Under the pieces are notes generated by a model that worked only from the letters and a program-made list of their open reading frames with translations, searched no databases and was not told the origin of the DNA. From Clostridia bacterium (GTDB taxonomy: Bacteria > Bacillota_A > Clostridia > Christensenellales > Aristaeellaceae): a stretch of 34,677 nt of DNA. The translations under genes and the position numbers were made by a program. The DNA is taken from positions 1-34,677 of the forward strand of contig JAFQEB010000140.1 in the NCBI GenBank assembly GCA_017399225.1, read 5' to 3'. Below are positions 7,689 through 14,635 of this stretch, piece after piece (position 1 is the stretch's first letter; each line of letters begins with the position of its first letter).

Positions 7689-7704
7689 GCTTCCGCCTCC
7701 TTGC

Positions 7705-7743
7705 TTTCCTTGCCTGTTGATACGGGGAATCGCGCGTATCAAC
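7705..7743 (-). promoter_or_regulatory. Shared upstream motif plus 9-bp inverted repeat
   Basis: On the minus strand, CGTATCAACAGGCAAGGAAA (7705-7724) matches the motif at 9416-9435 at 18 of 20 positions, at nearly the same distance from the start codon (16 against 18 nt). It also forms an inverted repeat, GTTGATACG/CGTATCAAC (7716-7724 and 7735-7743), with a 10-bp gap. It could be an operator, an ECF -10 region (CGTA) or an mRNA hairpin. Confidence 0.5.
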
Positions 7744-7981
7744 CGCCGTTTGCCGGATCGGCTGCTGTTGCGTTCGGCCTGCATGTATCACAGTAGTACA
7801 GGCCGCCAACGCGACTGGAAAGATACTTCTCCGTAAGGAGCGTGGCGCCTTTGCCGCACGCAGCGCAAGTGCCGTAAGTTGTGCGGCTGACAGGACACCC
7901 TTCCAGGATCGGCTTCAGCAATCCGCCGCTGACGTTCTCCAGCGCGCTGTCCTTCAGCTCAAAATACTGGTTCTCGCCCAT
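7739..7981 (-). CDS. Double-glycine-leader peptide with CxxC core
   Basis: An 80-residue precursor. The leader MGENQYFELKDSALENVSGG (20 residues) is followed by a core with a lone Cys (LEGCPVSR), CAACGK and CDTC near the end, giving two CxxC knuckles about 25 residues apart, like a treble-clef or zinc-ribbon pair. The tail is Ala/Asn/Gly-rich and ends in GG. The start ATG follows AAAGGA with an 8-9-nt spacing. The stop codon overlaps the outer arm of the inverted repeat at 7735-7743. It is one of six Cys-rich double-glycine-leader genes in a row. The leader is well supported; function and metal content are unknown. Confidence 0.8.
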   Translation of the reverse strand: MGENQYFELKDSALENVSGGLLKPILEGCPVSRTTYGTCAACGKGATLLTEKYLSSRVGGLYYCDTCRPNATAADPANGG

Positions 7982-7999
7982 GGCGTACCGTCCTTTCTG

Positions 8000-8380
8000 T
8001 TATTGGGGGCTGGTGCCCAGCTGGTAGAATGCCCAGCGGCAGGTATTCTTCTTGGCGCAGTCGGTGCAGGTGTATTCAATCCAGGAGATGTCGGGGTACA
8101 GCAGCCCGCCCTGGGGTTCGCAGTAGTGGCCCTTCTGCCCGGCCACCTTGCCGCAGTCGCACCACACGCAGATGAATTCATCGCAGGTCTCGATTCTCTT
8201 GTCGCCCACCGTCTGCATCTCCAGCCCGCCGGACACCTGATCCAGCGCGTCGTCGGTCAGCTCCATCGTCTGCATCCCCCCGGCCTCCGGCGGGATGTGC
8301 TGCAGATGCGTCCCCGCGCCGTTTCCGCCGGCCACCTGATCCAGCTCGTCGTCATTCAGATCAAACTTACGCTCGTCCAT
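8000..8380 (-). CDS. Precursor with two tandem double-glycine leaders and Cys-rich core
   Basis: A 126-residue protein with an unusual duplicated front end. Leader 1 (MDERKFDLNDDELDQVAGG) ends at residue 19 and is followed by a 16-residue spacer. Leader 2 (MQTMELTDDALDQVSGG) ends at about residue 52. The core has Cys pairs CDEFICVWCDC, HYC, CTDC and a final C, eight Cys in all, again suggesting metal binding. The ATG at 8380 follows AAGGAGG. A second start is plausible: ATG at 8273-8275 is preceded by GGAGG (8284-8288) at an ideal 8-nt spacing, encoded within the PEAGG stretch of the spacer, and would give a 91-residue normal precursor. So the locus is either a fusion of two precursors or two overlapping products. 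Secretion by the C39 exporter is inferred. Confidence 0.8.
   Translation of the reverse strand: MDERKFDLNDDELDQVAGGNGAGTHLQHIPPEAGGMQTMELTDDALDQVSGGLEMQTVGDKRIETCDEFICVWCDCGKVAGQKGHYCEPQGGLLYPDISWIEYTCTDCAKKNTCRWAFYQLGTSPQ
8276..8288 (-). promoter_or_regulatory. Internal ribosome binding site in the double-leader gene
   Basis: GGAGG on the minus strand (8284-8288) lies 8 nt before an in-frame ATG (8273-8275). It could start a single-leader version of the 8000-8380 product. Confidence 0.5.
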
Positions 8381-8402
8381 GTTCCGTCCTCCTTCTGCCG
8401 TA

Positions 8403-8666
8403 TCACAGCCACCTAAAATTTTCCGTCGGGTAAGCCCGCTGAGCGCCGCAGCAAAGGAACTGCACGCCCGTACCGCCGCGGGAGTTGGGCACCATGATGA
8501 CCACGCCCCGGGGGAAGGGCCCGTCCGCGCGGGAGCTCCAGTCCAGTCCGCATACCGGGCAGCAGTTGCCGGCGATGTACTTCGCCTGGCTGCCCTCCTC
8601 GCCGTTTGCGCCGCCGGCCACCTGATCCAGCGCGTCGTCGGTCAGCGCCGTCACCCCGTTCTTCAT
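8403..8666 (-). CDS. Double-glycine-leader peptide with Cys-pair core
   Basis: An 87-residue precursor. The leader MKNGVTALTDDALDQVAGG (19 residues) closely matches the second leader of the downstream gene. The core is less Cys-rich than its neighbours (CCPVCG and CCG, five Cys) and longer between the pairs, with a hydrophobic stretch RGVVIMVPNSRGGTGVQFL; it ends in an aromatic tail NFRWL. The ribosome binding site is weak (ACGGGG, about 4 nt away), so translation may depend on the preceding gene, which ends 20 nt upstream. The first half resembles a zinc knuckle, but the fold is unclear. Leader type and context make it a probable C39 exporter substrate. Confidence 0.8.
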   Translation of the reverse strand: MKNGVTALTDDALDQVAGGANGEEGSQAKYIAGNCCPVCGLDWSSRADGPFPRGVVIMVPNSRGGTGVQFLCCGAQRAYPTENFRWL

Positions 8667-8685
8667 ATCCCCGTGGGCGCCCGCC

Positions 8686-8955
8686 TTACACTTCCGCGCT
8701 CAGCAGCCGCTGGACAATCGCTTCATACTCCGCCCAGGTCGCGCCGCAGTTGACGCAGCCGGTTTCCTTGTACAGCTTGGCGCGGCACTTGTGGCAGGTG
8801 ACCACGCCGTCGTCCATTTCGCACCAGGTGCAGATGTAGCCCTCGCGCTTGCTCCTGCCGCACACCGGGCAGACGCCCATATCGCCGAATTCGCCGCCGG
8901 CCACCTTGTCCAGCACGTCCTCGGTCAGTTCCGTCATGATGTTCTTCAGTTCCAT
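8686..8955 (-). CDS. Double-glycine-leader peptide with twin zinc-ribbon core
   Basis: An 89-residue paralogue of 7413-7688. The leader MELKNIMTELTEDVLDKVAG plus G ends at residue 21. The core begins EFGDMGV and has four CxxC pairs (CPVCG, CTWC, CHKC, CVNC) and a C-terminal helix (WAEYEAIVQRLLSAEV). Cysteine spacing and the ICT.CEMDDG segment are conserved with the paralogue, while the basic residues between them vary. The start ATG (8953-8955) follows AAGGAGG with a 7-nt spacing; the frame continues upstream to 9000 without a better start. It lies 48 nt after the small gene at 9004-9174. A metal-binding, secreted protein of unknown role is the best reading. Confidence 0.85.
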   Translation of the reverse strand: MELKNIMTELTEDVLDKVAGGEFGDMGVCPVCGRSKREGYICTWCEMDDGVVTCHKCRAKLYKETGCVNCGATWAEYEAIVQRLLSAEV

Positions 8956-9003
8956 GTGGATGCCTCCTTCTCGGATGTGTTTTCTCCGCTGTCCCGGCAA
9001 CCG

Positions 9004-9174
9004 TCAGTCCACGTCAATTGCGCTGATCGCGATGTCTTCATAACAGTCCTGCACATCCTGCGGGGTCTTGTCCTCTGGCTCGCGGATGACCTCCGCCGTC
9101 TGCCCGCCGGAAACCTGTTCCAGCAGGCTGTCGTCCAGCGCGACGGGCAATGGCGTCTTCCGTTTCGGTCCCAT
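9004..9174 (-). CDS. 56-residue double-glycine-leader peptide without zinc ribbon
   Basis: A short gene that standard length cut-offs would miss. It encodes the leader MGPKRKTPLPVALDDSLLEQ-VSGG (24 residues), with the same acidic-helix-plus-GG design as its neighbours, and a 32-residue acidic core (starts QTAEVIREPEDK, ends DIAISAIDVD) with a single Cys. The ATG at 9172-9174 follows AGGGAGAG and lies only 4 nt after the upstream gene's stop codon (9179), so the two are probably co-translated. The leader fits the surrounding series well; the absence of CxxC makes it the odd one out and it may be a different kind of peptide, such as a signal or immunity-type product. Confidence 0.7.
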   Translation of the reverse strand: MGPKRKTPLPVALDDSLLEQVSGGQTAEVIREPEDKTPQDVQDCYEDIAISAIDVD

Positions 9175-9178
9175 GCGA

Positions 9179-9397
9179 TCACTCTCCCTGACTGCTTTGC
9201 TGTGCCCAGCAATCGCTGCAATACACCTTGTCTTTGGTCCGGTGAATTGCGCCGGTGAAGACCTTGCTGCAAACCGTGCAAACCACGTACTCGATCGCGC
9301 CCACCGGCGCCAGCAGATCGCCGTACTCGCCGCCGGCCACCATACCGATGGCCTCGTCAGTCAGCTCCACGGCATCCCTGACAGTCTTCTTATCCAT
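9179..9397 (-). CDS. Double-glycine-leader peptide with CxxC pair core (first of the array)
   Basis: A 72-residue precursor. The leader is MDKKTVRDAVELTDEAIGMV followed by AGG (23 residues), and the core starts EYGDLLAPVG. The E(F/Y)GD opening is shared with the two twin-ribbon paralogues. Two CxxC pairs (CTVC, CSDC) are about 18 residues apart and separated by basic residues (HRTKDK), which fits a single zinc ribbon. The start follows AAGGAGG with an 8-nt spacing. It is the first gene after the repeat-rich gap, and a 20-nt motif shared with 7705-7724 lies at 9416-9435, so transcription of the peptide array may start here. Confidence 0.82.
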   Translation of the reverse strand: MDKKTVRDAVELTDEAIGMVAGGEYGDLLAPVGAIEYVVCTVCSKVFTGAIHRTKDKVYCSDCWAQQSSQGE

Positions 9398-9415
9398 CGC
9401 GGATACCTCCTTGGG

Positions 9416-9435
9416 TTTCTTTGTCTGTTGATACG
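9416..9435 (-). promoter_or_regulatory. Shared upstream motif of peptide genes
   Basis: On the minus strand CGTATCAACAGACAAAGAAA lies 18 nt before the start codon of the 9179-9397 gene and matches 7705-7724 at 18 of 20 positions. CGTA would suit an ECF-type -10, but no shared -35 was found. Unlike the other site, there is no inverted partner arm here. Confidence 0.45.
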
Positions 9436-9462
9436 ACGCAAACAGGGGTGAGGGATAATGGT

Positions 9463-9627
9463 AAATGGAAAATGAAAAGTTAAAAATGAAAAATGAAGTT
9501 TGAGGCAGCGGGGTCAGGCGTCGCGGGTTTTGAGGATGGGCAAAATGGATAATGGAAAATGAAAAATTGAAAATGGAAAATTGAGTTTGGTGTGACGGGG
9601 GTCAGGCGTCGCGGGTTTTGAGGATGG
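9463..9627. repeat. 88-bp tandem duplication with A-rich heptamers
   Basis: This lies in the 372-bp gap between the first peptide gene and the ABC exporter. Each unit has an array of 7-nt A-rich units (AAATGGA, AAATGAA, AAATTGA and similar) followed by a 30-bp segment, starting GGGGTCAGGCGTCGCGGG, that is identical in both copies (9510-9539 and 9598-9627). The second copy ends inside the four-helix-bundle gene remnant, so the duplication took the 3' end of that remnant with it. Confidence 0.8.
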
Positions 9628-9757
9628 AAACAAGGAGGCTGATCAGTTCGCGTACGTCGCTTGCAAGGCTGTCGTACTCATTGTCATGCAGGTAGTCGGT
9701 TTCGTGCAGGAGCCGAAGCCAGTAGTAAGTCTCATTCGCTTCCTTCAGCGCGATGCT
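9602..9757 (-). pseudogene. C-terminal remnant of a four-helix-bundle (S23/IVP-like) protein
   Basis: Fifty-one codons plus a stop, in the same frame as the upstream exporter and after its TGA. The translation SIALKEANETYYWLRLLHET continues DYLHDNEYDSLASDVRELIS-LLVSILKTRDA. This is the typical C-terminal half of the small four-helix-bundle proteins often found in intervening sequences and near diversity-generating retroelements. No start codon or N-terminal half is present, so it is a fragment. It abuts the 88-bp tandem duplication, whose repeat unit contains the last codons. Confidence 0.7.
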
Positions 9758-9769
9758 TAACCCATTTCC

Positions 9770-11953
9770 TCACGCATCAAGTCTTTGCCGCTCCACCAGC
9801 TCCGCAAACTTCCCGCCCAGGGCGATCAGCTCGTCGTAGTTGCCGTCCTCGACAATCTTGCCTTTCTCCAGGTAGATAATCCGGTCGCAGGCGCGGATGG
9901 TACTCAGCCGGTGCGCAATCACAATGCGGGTGCACTTCAGCTTTTCGAGGGAATCCGACACGGTCTTCTGCGTGATATTGTCCAGCGCGGAGGTCGCCTC
10001 GTCGAACATCAGCACCTTGGGGCGGGGCGCGATGGCCCGCGCGATCATCAGCCGCTGCCGCTGCCCGCCGGAAATGCCGCCGCTGCCCTCGGAGATCAGC
10101 GTGTGCATGCCCATGGGCATCCGGCGGATGGCCTCGGCGATGCCGGCCATCTCGGCGGCCTCCCAGGCCTGATCGACGGTCAGCTGCGGCGCGGAGATGA
10201 CGATGTTGGAGTAAATGTCCCCCTGGAACAGCTTGCCGTTTTGCATCACCACGCCGATCTTGCGGCGCAATGACTTGAGGTCGATGGTATTCAAATCCTT
10301 GCCGTTGTAGTACACCGCGCCCTTCTGCGGCTTCTCAAAGCCCAGCAGGATGCGCATCAGGGTCGACTTGCCGCAGCCGGTCGCGCCGACGATGGCCACG
10401 TACTGCCCGGGCCTGATCTTCAGCGACAAATCGTCCAGAATGAGGGGCATATCCTCCCGGTACCGGAAGGACACGTTACTCACCTCAATCGCGCCGGAAA
10501 TGCGGTCGATCACCTGCTTGCCCTCGGACACCTCCGGCTCCGCGTCCATGATGGGCTTGGCCATGGCCATCACCGGCCGGAACTGCGCCAGGGTCATCGC
10601 GATGCCCGCCAGGGACATGAATGCACCGCTGACCATGCCGTAGGCCGCGGTGAAGGCGTAGTAATCCGACACGCCCACGCCGCTCTTCAGCGCCATGTAG
10701 TACATCACCAGCGTGCCGGTGAGGGAGATGGCGGAGGAAATCACGCTGTTGAATCGCAAAAACGCCGGCGGGTTATACTGCATGGCAACCTGCTTTGCGT
10801 ACAGGTCGGACCAGCGGGCATAGGCGCGCTTCTCCGCGCCGGAGAGCTTGATCTTCTGGATGCCGGTGATCAGCGCGTAGCTCATGCCGCTTTCCTGGGC
10901 GGAGAGCTCCATCTGCCTGCGGGCGATGCGCGTCTGGTACAGCGTCGTCGCAATGGTGAAAATCAGCGTCACCAGGATGACCGCCAGCGCGGGCACAACC
11001 AGCGCCGGGGCGAAGGCGAAGATCTGCGTAACGTACATCAGCGAAAACAGGCTCGTCAGGCCCGTATTCAGCGCCGAGGACACCAGCATCTGGCACAGGC
11101 TTTGCAGCTGCTGGCTGCGGCTGGCCAATTCGCCGCTGGACCACTTCTTGAAGAAATCCGCCGGCAGGGACAGGATGCGCATCATCGTCGCCGCCTGCAC
11201 GGAGAGGTTCAATTTCGTCGTCACCCGCGCCGAGAGCATCGCGTTGATGCTCCGCAGCAGGATCTGGCTGACCGACACGCTGATCATGAACGTCGCCAGC
11301 GCCACCAGCAGCCGCACGCTGCCGCTGACCGCCACCTGCCCGAAGAGCAATGCCGTGAGCCTGGGCGTCAGCAGGCCCACCAGCGATACCAGGAAGGTCG
11401 CCAGCGCCACCAGCACGATATCCGCCCGGTCGATGCACTGCACAATGTAGCGGGTCAGCGCCGGCACGGTCAGCTTCGTCAGCGGGAAGGGCTTGTAAAA
11501 GCAGATCGCTTCCTCGTCAAAGAGCTCCTCGTTCTTCCTGCCAATCCTGACCCATTTGCTGGCCGCCGCGTCAAAGTACGCGTACCCGGTCAGCCCCCGG
11601 GGAATGAGGGCCACCACGGTGCCGTCGTCCTTCCTGCGGGCAAGCAGCGCGCCGATGGCGTCCTTGTACCAGCCCTTGGGCAGCAGCACATTGCGCCGCA
11701 TGATGCCGTGGGGCCGCAGCAAATACTCGAGGCGGTCATCCAGCCCCTTGACGGCGTCGGGCACCTCCCGGGGCTTGATGCGGTAATACTTCAAAATCTC
11801 GCCGATTTCGCCGCTGGCCTTGTTCTCGTCGCTGAGGTAGGCGGCGGACATCTTCGTGCCCAGCACCGCGTCGGCCACCCGGACGAAGGCCTCCTCAAAC
11901 AGCTGGTCGTCGCTTTGCTTGCGCTGTTTGATTTGCTCGTCAAACCAACCCAT
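9770..11953 (-). CDS. NHLP-type peptide export ABC transporter, permease/ATPase
   Basis: A 727-residue fused ABC exporter. Residues 1 to about 150 are a soluble N-terminal domain without peptidase motifs. About 170-460 is a six-helix exporter membrane domain. About 485-720 is the nucleotide-binding domain with Walker A GATGCGKST, signature ISGGQRQRL, Walker B VLMFDEATSALD and the H-loop IVIAHRLST. The layout matches the second ABC subunit of NHLP leader-peptide export systems, which pairs with a C39-peptidase ABC subunit; that partner is the next gene upstream (16 nt away). The ATG follows AAGGAGG with a 6-nt spacing. Likely substrates are the double-glycine-leader and Nif11-leader products downstream. 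Family and role are well supported; the exact substrates are inferred. Confidence 0.92.
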   Translation of the reverse strand: MGWFDEQIKQRKQSDDQLFEEAFVRVADAVLGTKMSAAYLSDENKASGEIGEILKYYRIKPREVPDAVKGLDDRLEYLLRPHGIMRRNVLLPKGWYKDAIGALLARRKDDGTVVALIPRGLTGYAYFDAAASKWVRIGRKNEELFDEEAICFYKPFPLTKLTVPALTRYIVQCIDRADIVLVALATFLVSLVGLLTPRLTALLFGQVAVSGSVRLLVALATFMISVSVSQILLRSINAMLSARVTTKLNLSVQAATMMRILSLPADFFKKWSSGELASRSQQLQSLCQMLVSSALNTGLTSLFSLMYVTQIFAFAPALVVPALAVILVTLIFTIATTLYQTRIARRQMELSAQESGMSYALITGIQKIKLSGAEKRAYARWSDLYAKQVAMQYNPPAFLRFNSVISSAISLTGTLVMYYMALKSGVGVSDYYAFTAAYGMVSGAFMSLAGIAMTLAQFRPVMAMAKPIMDAEPEVSEGKQVIDRISGAIEVSNVSFRYREDMPLILDDLSLKIRPGQYVAIVGATGCGKSTLMRILLGFEKPQKGAVYYNGKDLNTIDLKSLRRKIGVVMQNGKLFQGDIYSNIVISAPQLTVDQAWEAAEMAGIAEAIRRMPMGMHTLISEGSGGISGGQRQRLMIARAIAPRPKVLMFDEATSALDNITQKTVSDSLEKLKCTRIVIAHRLSTIRACDRIIYLEKGKIVEDGNYDELIALGGKFAELVERQRLDA

Positions 11954-11968
11954 AGGAAACCTCCTTCC

Positions 11969-14152
11969 TTATTCGCTGCAGACCAGCTTCGTATAGAATC
12001 CGTTCATCGCGTACAGCTCCTCATGGGTGCCGCGCTCCACCACCTGCCCGCGGTCCATCACGATAATCTCGTCGCAGTCGCGGATGGTGGAAAGCCGGTG
12101 CGCCACCACGATGCAGGTGATGCCGCGATCCTTGATGGACTTCACCACATTGTACTCCGTCCGCGCGTCCAGGGCGGAGGTGGCCTCGTCCAGGATGATG
12201 ATGGTGGGGTCCTGGGCCAAAACGCGGGCGATCTCGATGCGCTGCCGCTGGCCGCCGGAGAAGTCCTTTCCTCCCTCGGTGATGCGGTACTGGTAGCCGC
12301 CGTCGCGCTGCATGATGTCCTCGTGCAGCTGGGCGTCGCGGGCCGCCATGATCATCTCGAAGTCCTCGATGGAGTTGTCCCACATCTTGATGTTGTTGGC
12401 GATGGTGTCCTCAAAGAGGATGATGTCCTGGTCGACCACGGCCAGCGAGCCGGTGAAGACGCTGCGGTCGATTTGGGTCATGGGCTTGCCGTCAAAGAGG
12501 ATCTCACCGCTCCAGGGCTGGTACAACCCGGATATGAGCTTGGACAGCGTCGACTTTCCGCACCCGGAGGTGCCCACGAAGGCCACGCGGCTGCCGGGTT
12601 TGAGGGTCAGGTTGAAATCGCGGATCAGCGGCTCCGCCAGACGCGAATAGCCGAAGGTCACGTTCTTCATCTCAATCGCGCCGCTGAGCTTGGCGTAGGT
12701 CTCCTCCTCGTCCGCGGGCTTGCTCTCGTACACCACGTCGGAGGGATACTGCATCACGTCCTCGATGCGCTCCATCTGGGTGCGCATCTCCTGCAGCGTC
12801 TGCCCGGCGGCCAGCAGCTGCTGGGCCGGCGCCATGAAGGACTGCAAAAAGCCCTGGAAGGCCATCACCATGCCGATGGTGAATTTCCCCTCCATCACCA
12901 GGTACACGCCAAGGATGGTCACCGCCGTGTTGGTGACGGTGGACACGATCTGCGGCAAAAGGCCCAGATACTGATTGAGCTTGGCGAACTTCGTCTCCTG
13001 CAGGCACACGCTGGCCTGATAGCCCGCCCACTTCTCGAAGAAGCCGTTCTCCGCGCCGCTGGCCTTGATGGTCTCGATCATCTCAATGCCGGCCACCGTC
13101 GTGCCGGACAGCTTGCCCGCGTCGCGCATCTGCACGCGGGTGATGTTCACGCGCTTTGCCGAAATCACCCGGGACATGGCGGTGTTCACCACGATGGAGA
13201 CGATGCCCACCAGCGTCAGCAGCACGCTGTAGCGCAGCATGACCACCAGGTAGAACACCATCATCGCCGCCTGGATCACCAGGGGCGCGAAGGTGCTCAC
13301 CAGGCTCGCCGCCACGGAGGCGTTCGTCCCCTTGCGCTGCTGGATATCGCCGGCCATGCGCTGGGAGAAGAACTCCATCGGCAGCTGCAGCACCTTCCAC
13401 ATGAAGGTCGTGCTGCCCACCGCGGCGATCTTGCCGTTAATGCGCGCGGAGCAGACGACCTGGATCAGCCCGATCACGATTTGCAGCAGGGACAGCCCCG
13501 CCAGCGCCCACAGGAAGGGCACCGCCCAGTCCGGGTTCACCCCCGTGAGCAGCCGATCCAGGAAAATGCGGGAGAACCCCGGCTGGATGATGCCCAGCAG
13601 CGCCGCGATCACCGCCGTCACGATGGTGAAGACCACCGCCTCGCCGGTGCCCTTCATGCGCTGGCGGGCAAAGGCGACGACGGACTTGGGCTTGCCGCCG
13701 GGCTCGAAGCCCTCGCCGGGCTCGAACATCAGGCAGATGCCGGTGAAGGAACGGTCGAACACCTCCATCGGCACGGCATAATTGCCCTGGGCGGGGTCGT
13801 TGATCACAGCCTTGTCGCCCTTGAAGCCGCACAGCACCACAAAGTGGTTGAAGTTCCAGTGGATGATGCAGGGGAATTTGCCGCTCTCCTTCAGCGCCTC
13901 AGGCTCAAACCGGTAGCCCTTGGCGACGAGGCCGTAGCTGCGGGCGGCGCGGAGCACGTTCTTGGCGTTGGAGCCGTCCCGGCTCACGCCGCAGTCCGCG
14001 CGCACCTGCTCCAGCGGGATCCACTTGTCATAGTAGGCCAGCACCATCGTCAGCGAGGCGGCGCCGCACTCCAGCGCCTCCATCTGCATGACCACCGGCA
14101 CCTTGGCCGCGCCCTGGGTCACGGGCTGCTTGATCTTCTTGACCTTTGCCAT
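11969..14152 (-). CDS. NHLP-type ABC exporter with C39 leader peptidase
   Basis: A 727-residue peptidase/permease/ATPase. The N-terminal C39 domain has the catalytic Cys (C29 in MEALECGAAS), His (HWNFNHFVVLCGF) and Asp (INDPAQGN), so it appears active and should cut after GG in leaders while exporting the core. The membrane domain spans about residues 160-450. The ATPase has Walker A GTSGCGKST, signature FSGGQRQRIEI and Walker B IIILDEATSALD. The ATG at 14150-14152 follows GAGGTG with a 6-nt spacing; a TTG four codons earlier overlaps the previous stop but has no site. The stop lies 16 nt before the second exporter subunit. This is the component that explains why nine or so GG-leader genes lie in the same run. 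Confidence 0.95.
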   Translation of the reverse strand: MAKVKKIKQPVTQGAAKVPVVMQMEALECGAASLTMVLAYYDKWIPLEQVRADCGVSRDGSNAKNVLRAARSYGLVAKGYRFEPEALKESGKFPCIIHWNFNHFVVLCGFKGDKAVINDPAQGNYAVPMEVFDRSFTGICLMFEPGEGFEPGGKPKSVVAFARQRMKGTGEAVVFTIVTAVIAALLGIIQPGFSRIFLDRLLTGVNPDWAVPFLWALAGLSLLQIVIGLIQVVCSARINGKIAAVGSTTFMWKVLQLPMEFFSQRMAGDIQQRKGTNASVAASLVSTFAPLVIQAAMMVFYLVVMLRYSVLLTLVGIVSIVVNTAMSRVISAKRVNITRVQMRDAGKLSGTTVAGIEMIETIKASGAENGFFEKWAGYQASVCLQETKFAKLNQYLGLLPQIVSTVTNTAVTILGVYLVMEGKFTIGMVMAFQGFLQSFMAPAQQLLAAGQTLQEMRTQMERIEDVMQYPSDVVYESKPADEEETYAKLSGAIEMKNVTFGYSRLAEPLIRDFNLTLKPGSRVAFVGTSGCGKSTLSKLISGLYQPWSGEILFDGKPMTQIDRSVFTGSLAVVDQDIILFEDTIANNIKMWDNSIEDFEMIMAARDAQLHEDIMQRDGGYQYRITEGGKDFSGGQRQRIEIARVLAQDPTIIILDEATSALDARTEYNVVKSIKDRGITCIVVAHRLSTIRDCDEIIVMDRGQVVERGTHEELYAMNGFYTKLVCSE

Positions 14153-14160
14153 AGCGCACC

Positions 14161-14631
14161 TCAATTCAGCACGAAGGACATGGGCGACACGCTGTCGATG
14201 ACGATCTTGCCCTCATGCACGCCGCCCGGACAATCGAGCTCCAGCATCACGGCAAACACCCACTCGCCGGATTGCAGCCCGCCGACATGGCGCATGTAAT
14301 CGGTGAAGGTATCGTCCACCTGCACGGGCTCCGCGCTGACGGAGGCCACCTTGCCCTCTGCTTCGCCGATGGTCACGTTCATCCCGGGCGCGACCTTCTC
14401 CGCGTCCGCCTGGCGCACATAGGCGATGGCCTGCCCGCCCTCCGCCCGGATGACCACGGGCAGCGTCGTGTCCATATGCCCCAGCACGCCCCACACGCAT
14501 ACGCCCACCAGCAGGATGACGATCGCCGCCAGCAGCAGCCACACCGAGGGCGTGGACACGCGGATGTAGTCGTTCAGCTGCTCGGGGGAGGAAATGCGGT
14601 CCATGCTCTTTTTGCGGAACAGGTTGCTCAT
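14161..14631 (-). CDS. Short HlyD-like adaptor of the peptide exporter
   Basis: A 156-residue protein with a cytoplasmic N-terminus, one transmembrane helix (about 31-50, VWLLLAAIVILLVGVCVWGV) and a small beta-rich extracellular domain (HMDTTLPVVIRAEGGQAIAY onward) reminiscent of the barrel part of HlyD/NHLP secretion proteins. The family usually has a long coiled-coil hairpin; here it is absent, so only the membrane-proximal core remains. It lies directly before the C39 exporter (8 nt before its ATG) and 4 nt after the RsbW-like gene, indicating one operon. It probably couples the two ABC subunits to the cell-envelope path. The assignment rests on topology, position and weak motif similarity. 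Confidence 0.75.
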   Translation of the reverse strand: MSNLFRKKSMDRISSPEQLNDYIRVSTPSVWLLLAAIVILLVGVCVWGVLGHMDTTLPVVIRAEGGQAIAYVRQADAEKVAPGMNVTIGEAEGKVASVSAEPVQVDDTFTDYMRHVGGLQSGEWVFAVMLELDCPGGVHEGKIVIDSVSPMSFVLN

Positions 14632-14635
14632 GGTA

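Noticed and set aside
9602..9757. Diversity-generating retroelement suggested by the four-helix-bundle fragment
   Set aside because: No reverse transcriptase, template repeat or variable repeat is present; the fragment is truncated.
11102..14299. 1065-codon plus-strand open frame
   Set aside because: It is antisense to both ABC exporter genes and is His/Arg/Gln-rich without motifs. It is a frame shadow of genuine ABC domains.
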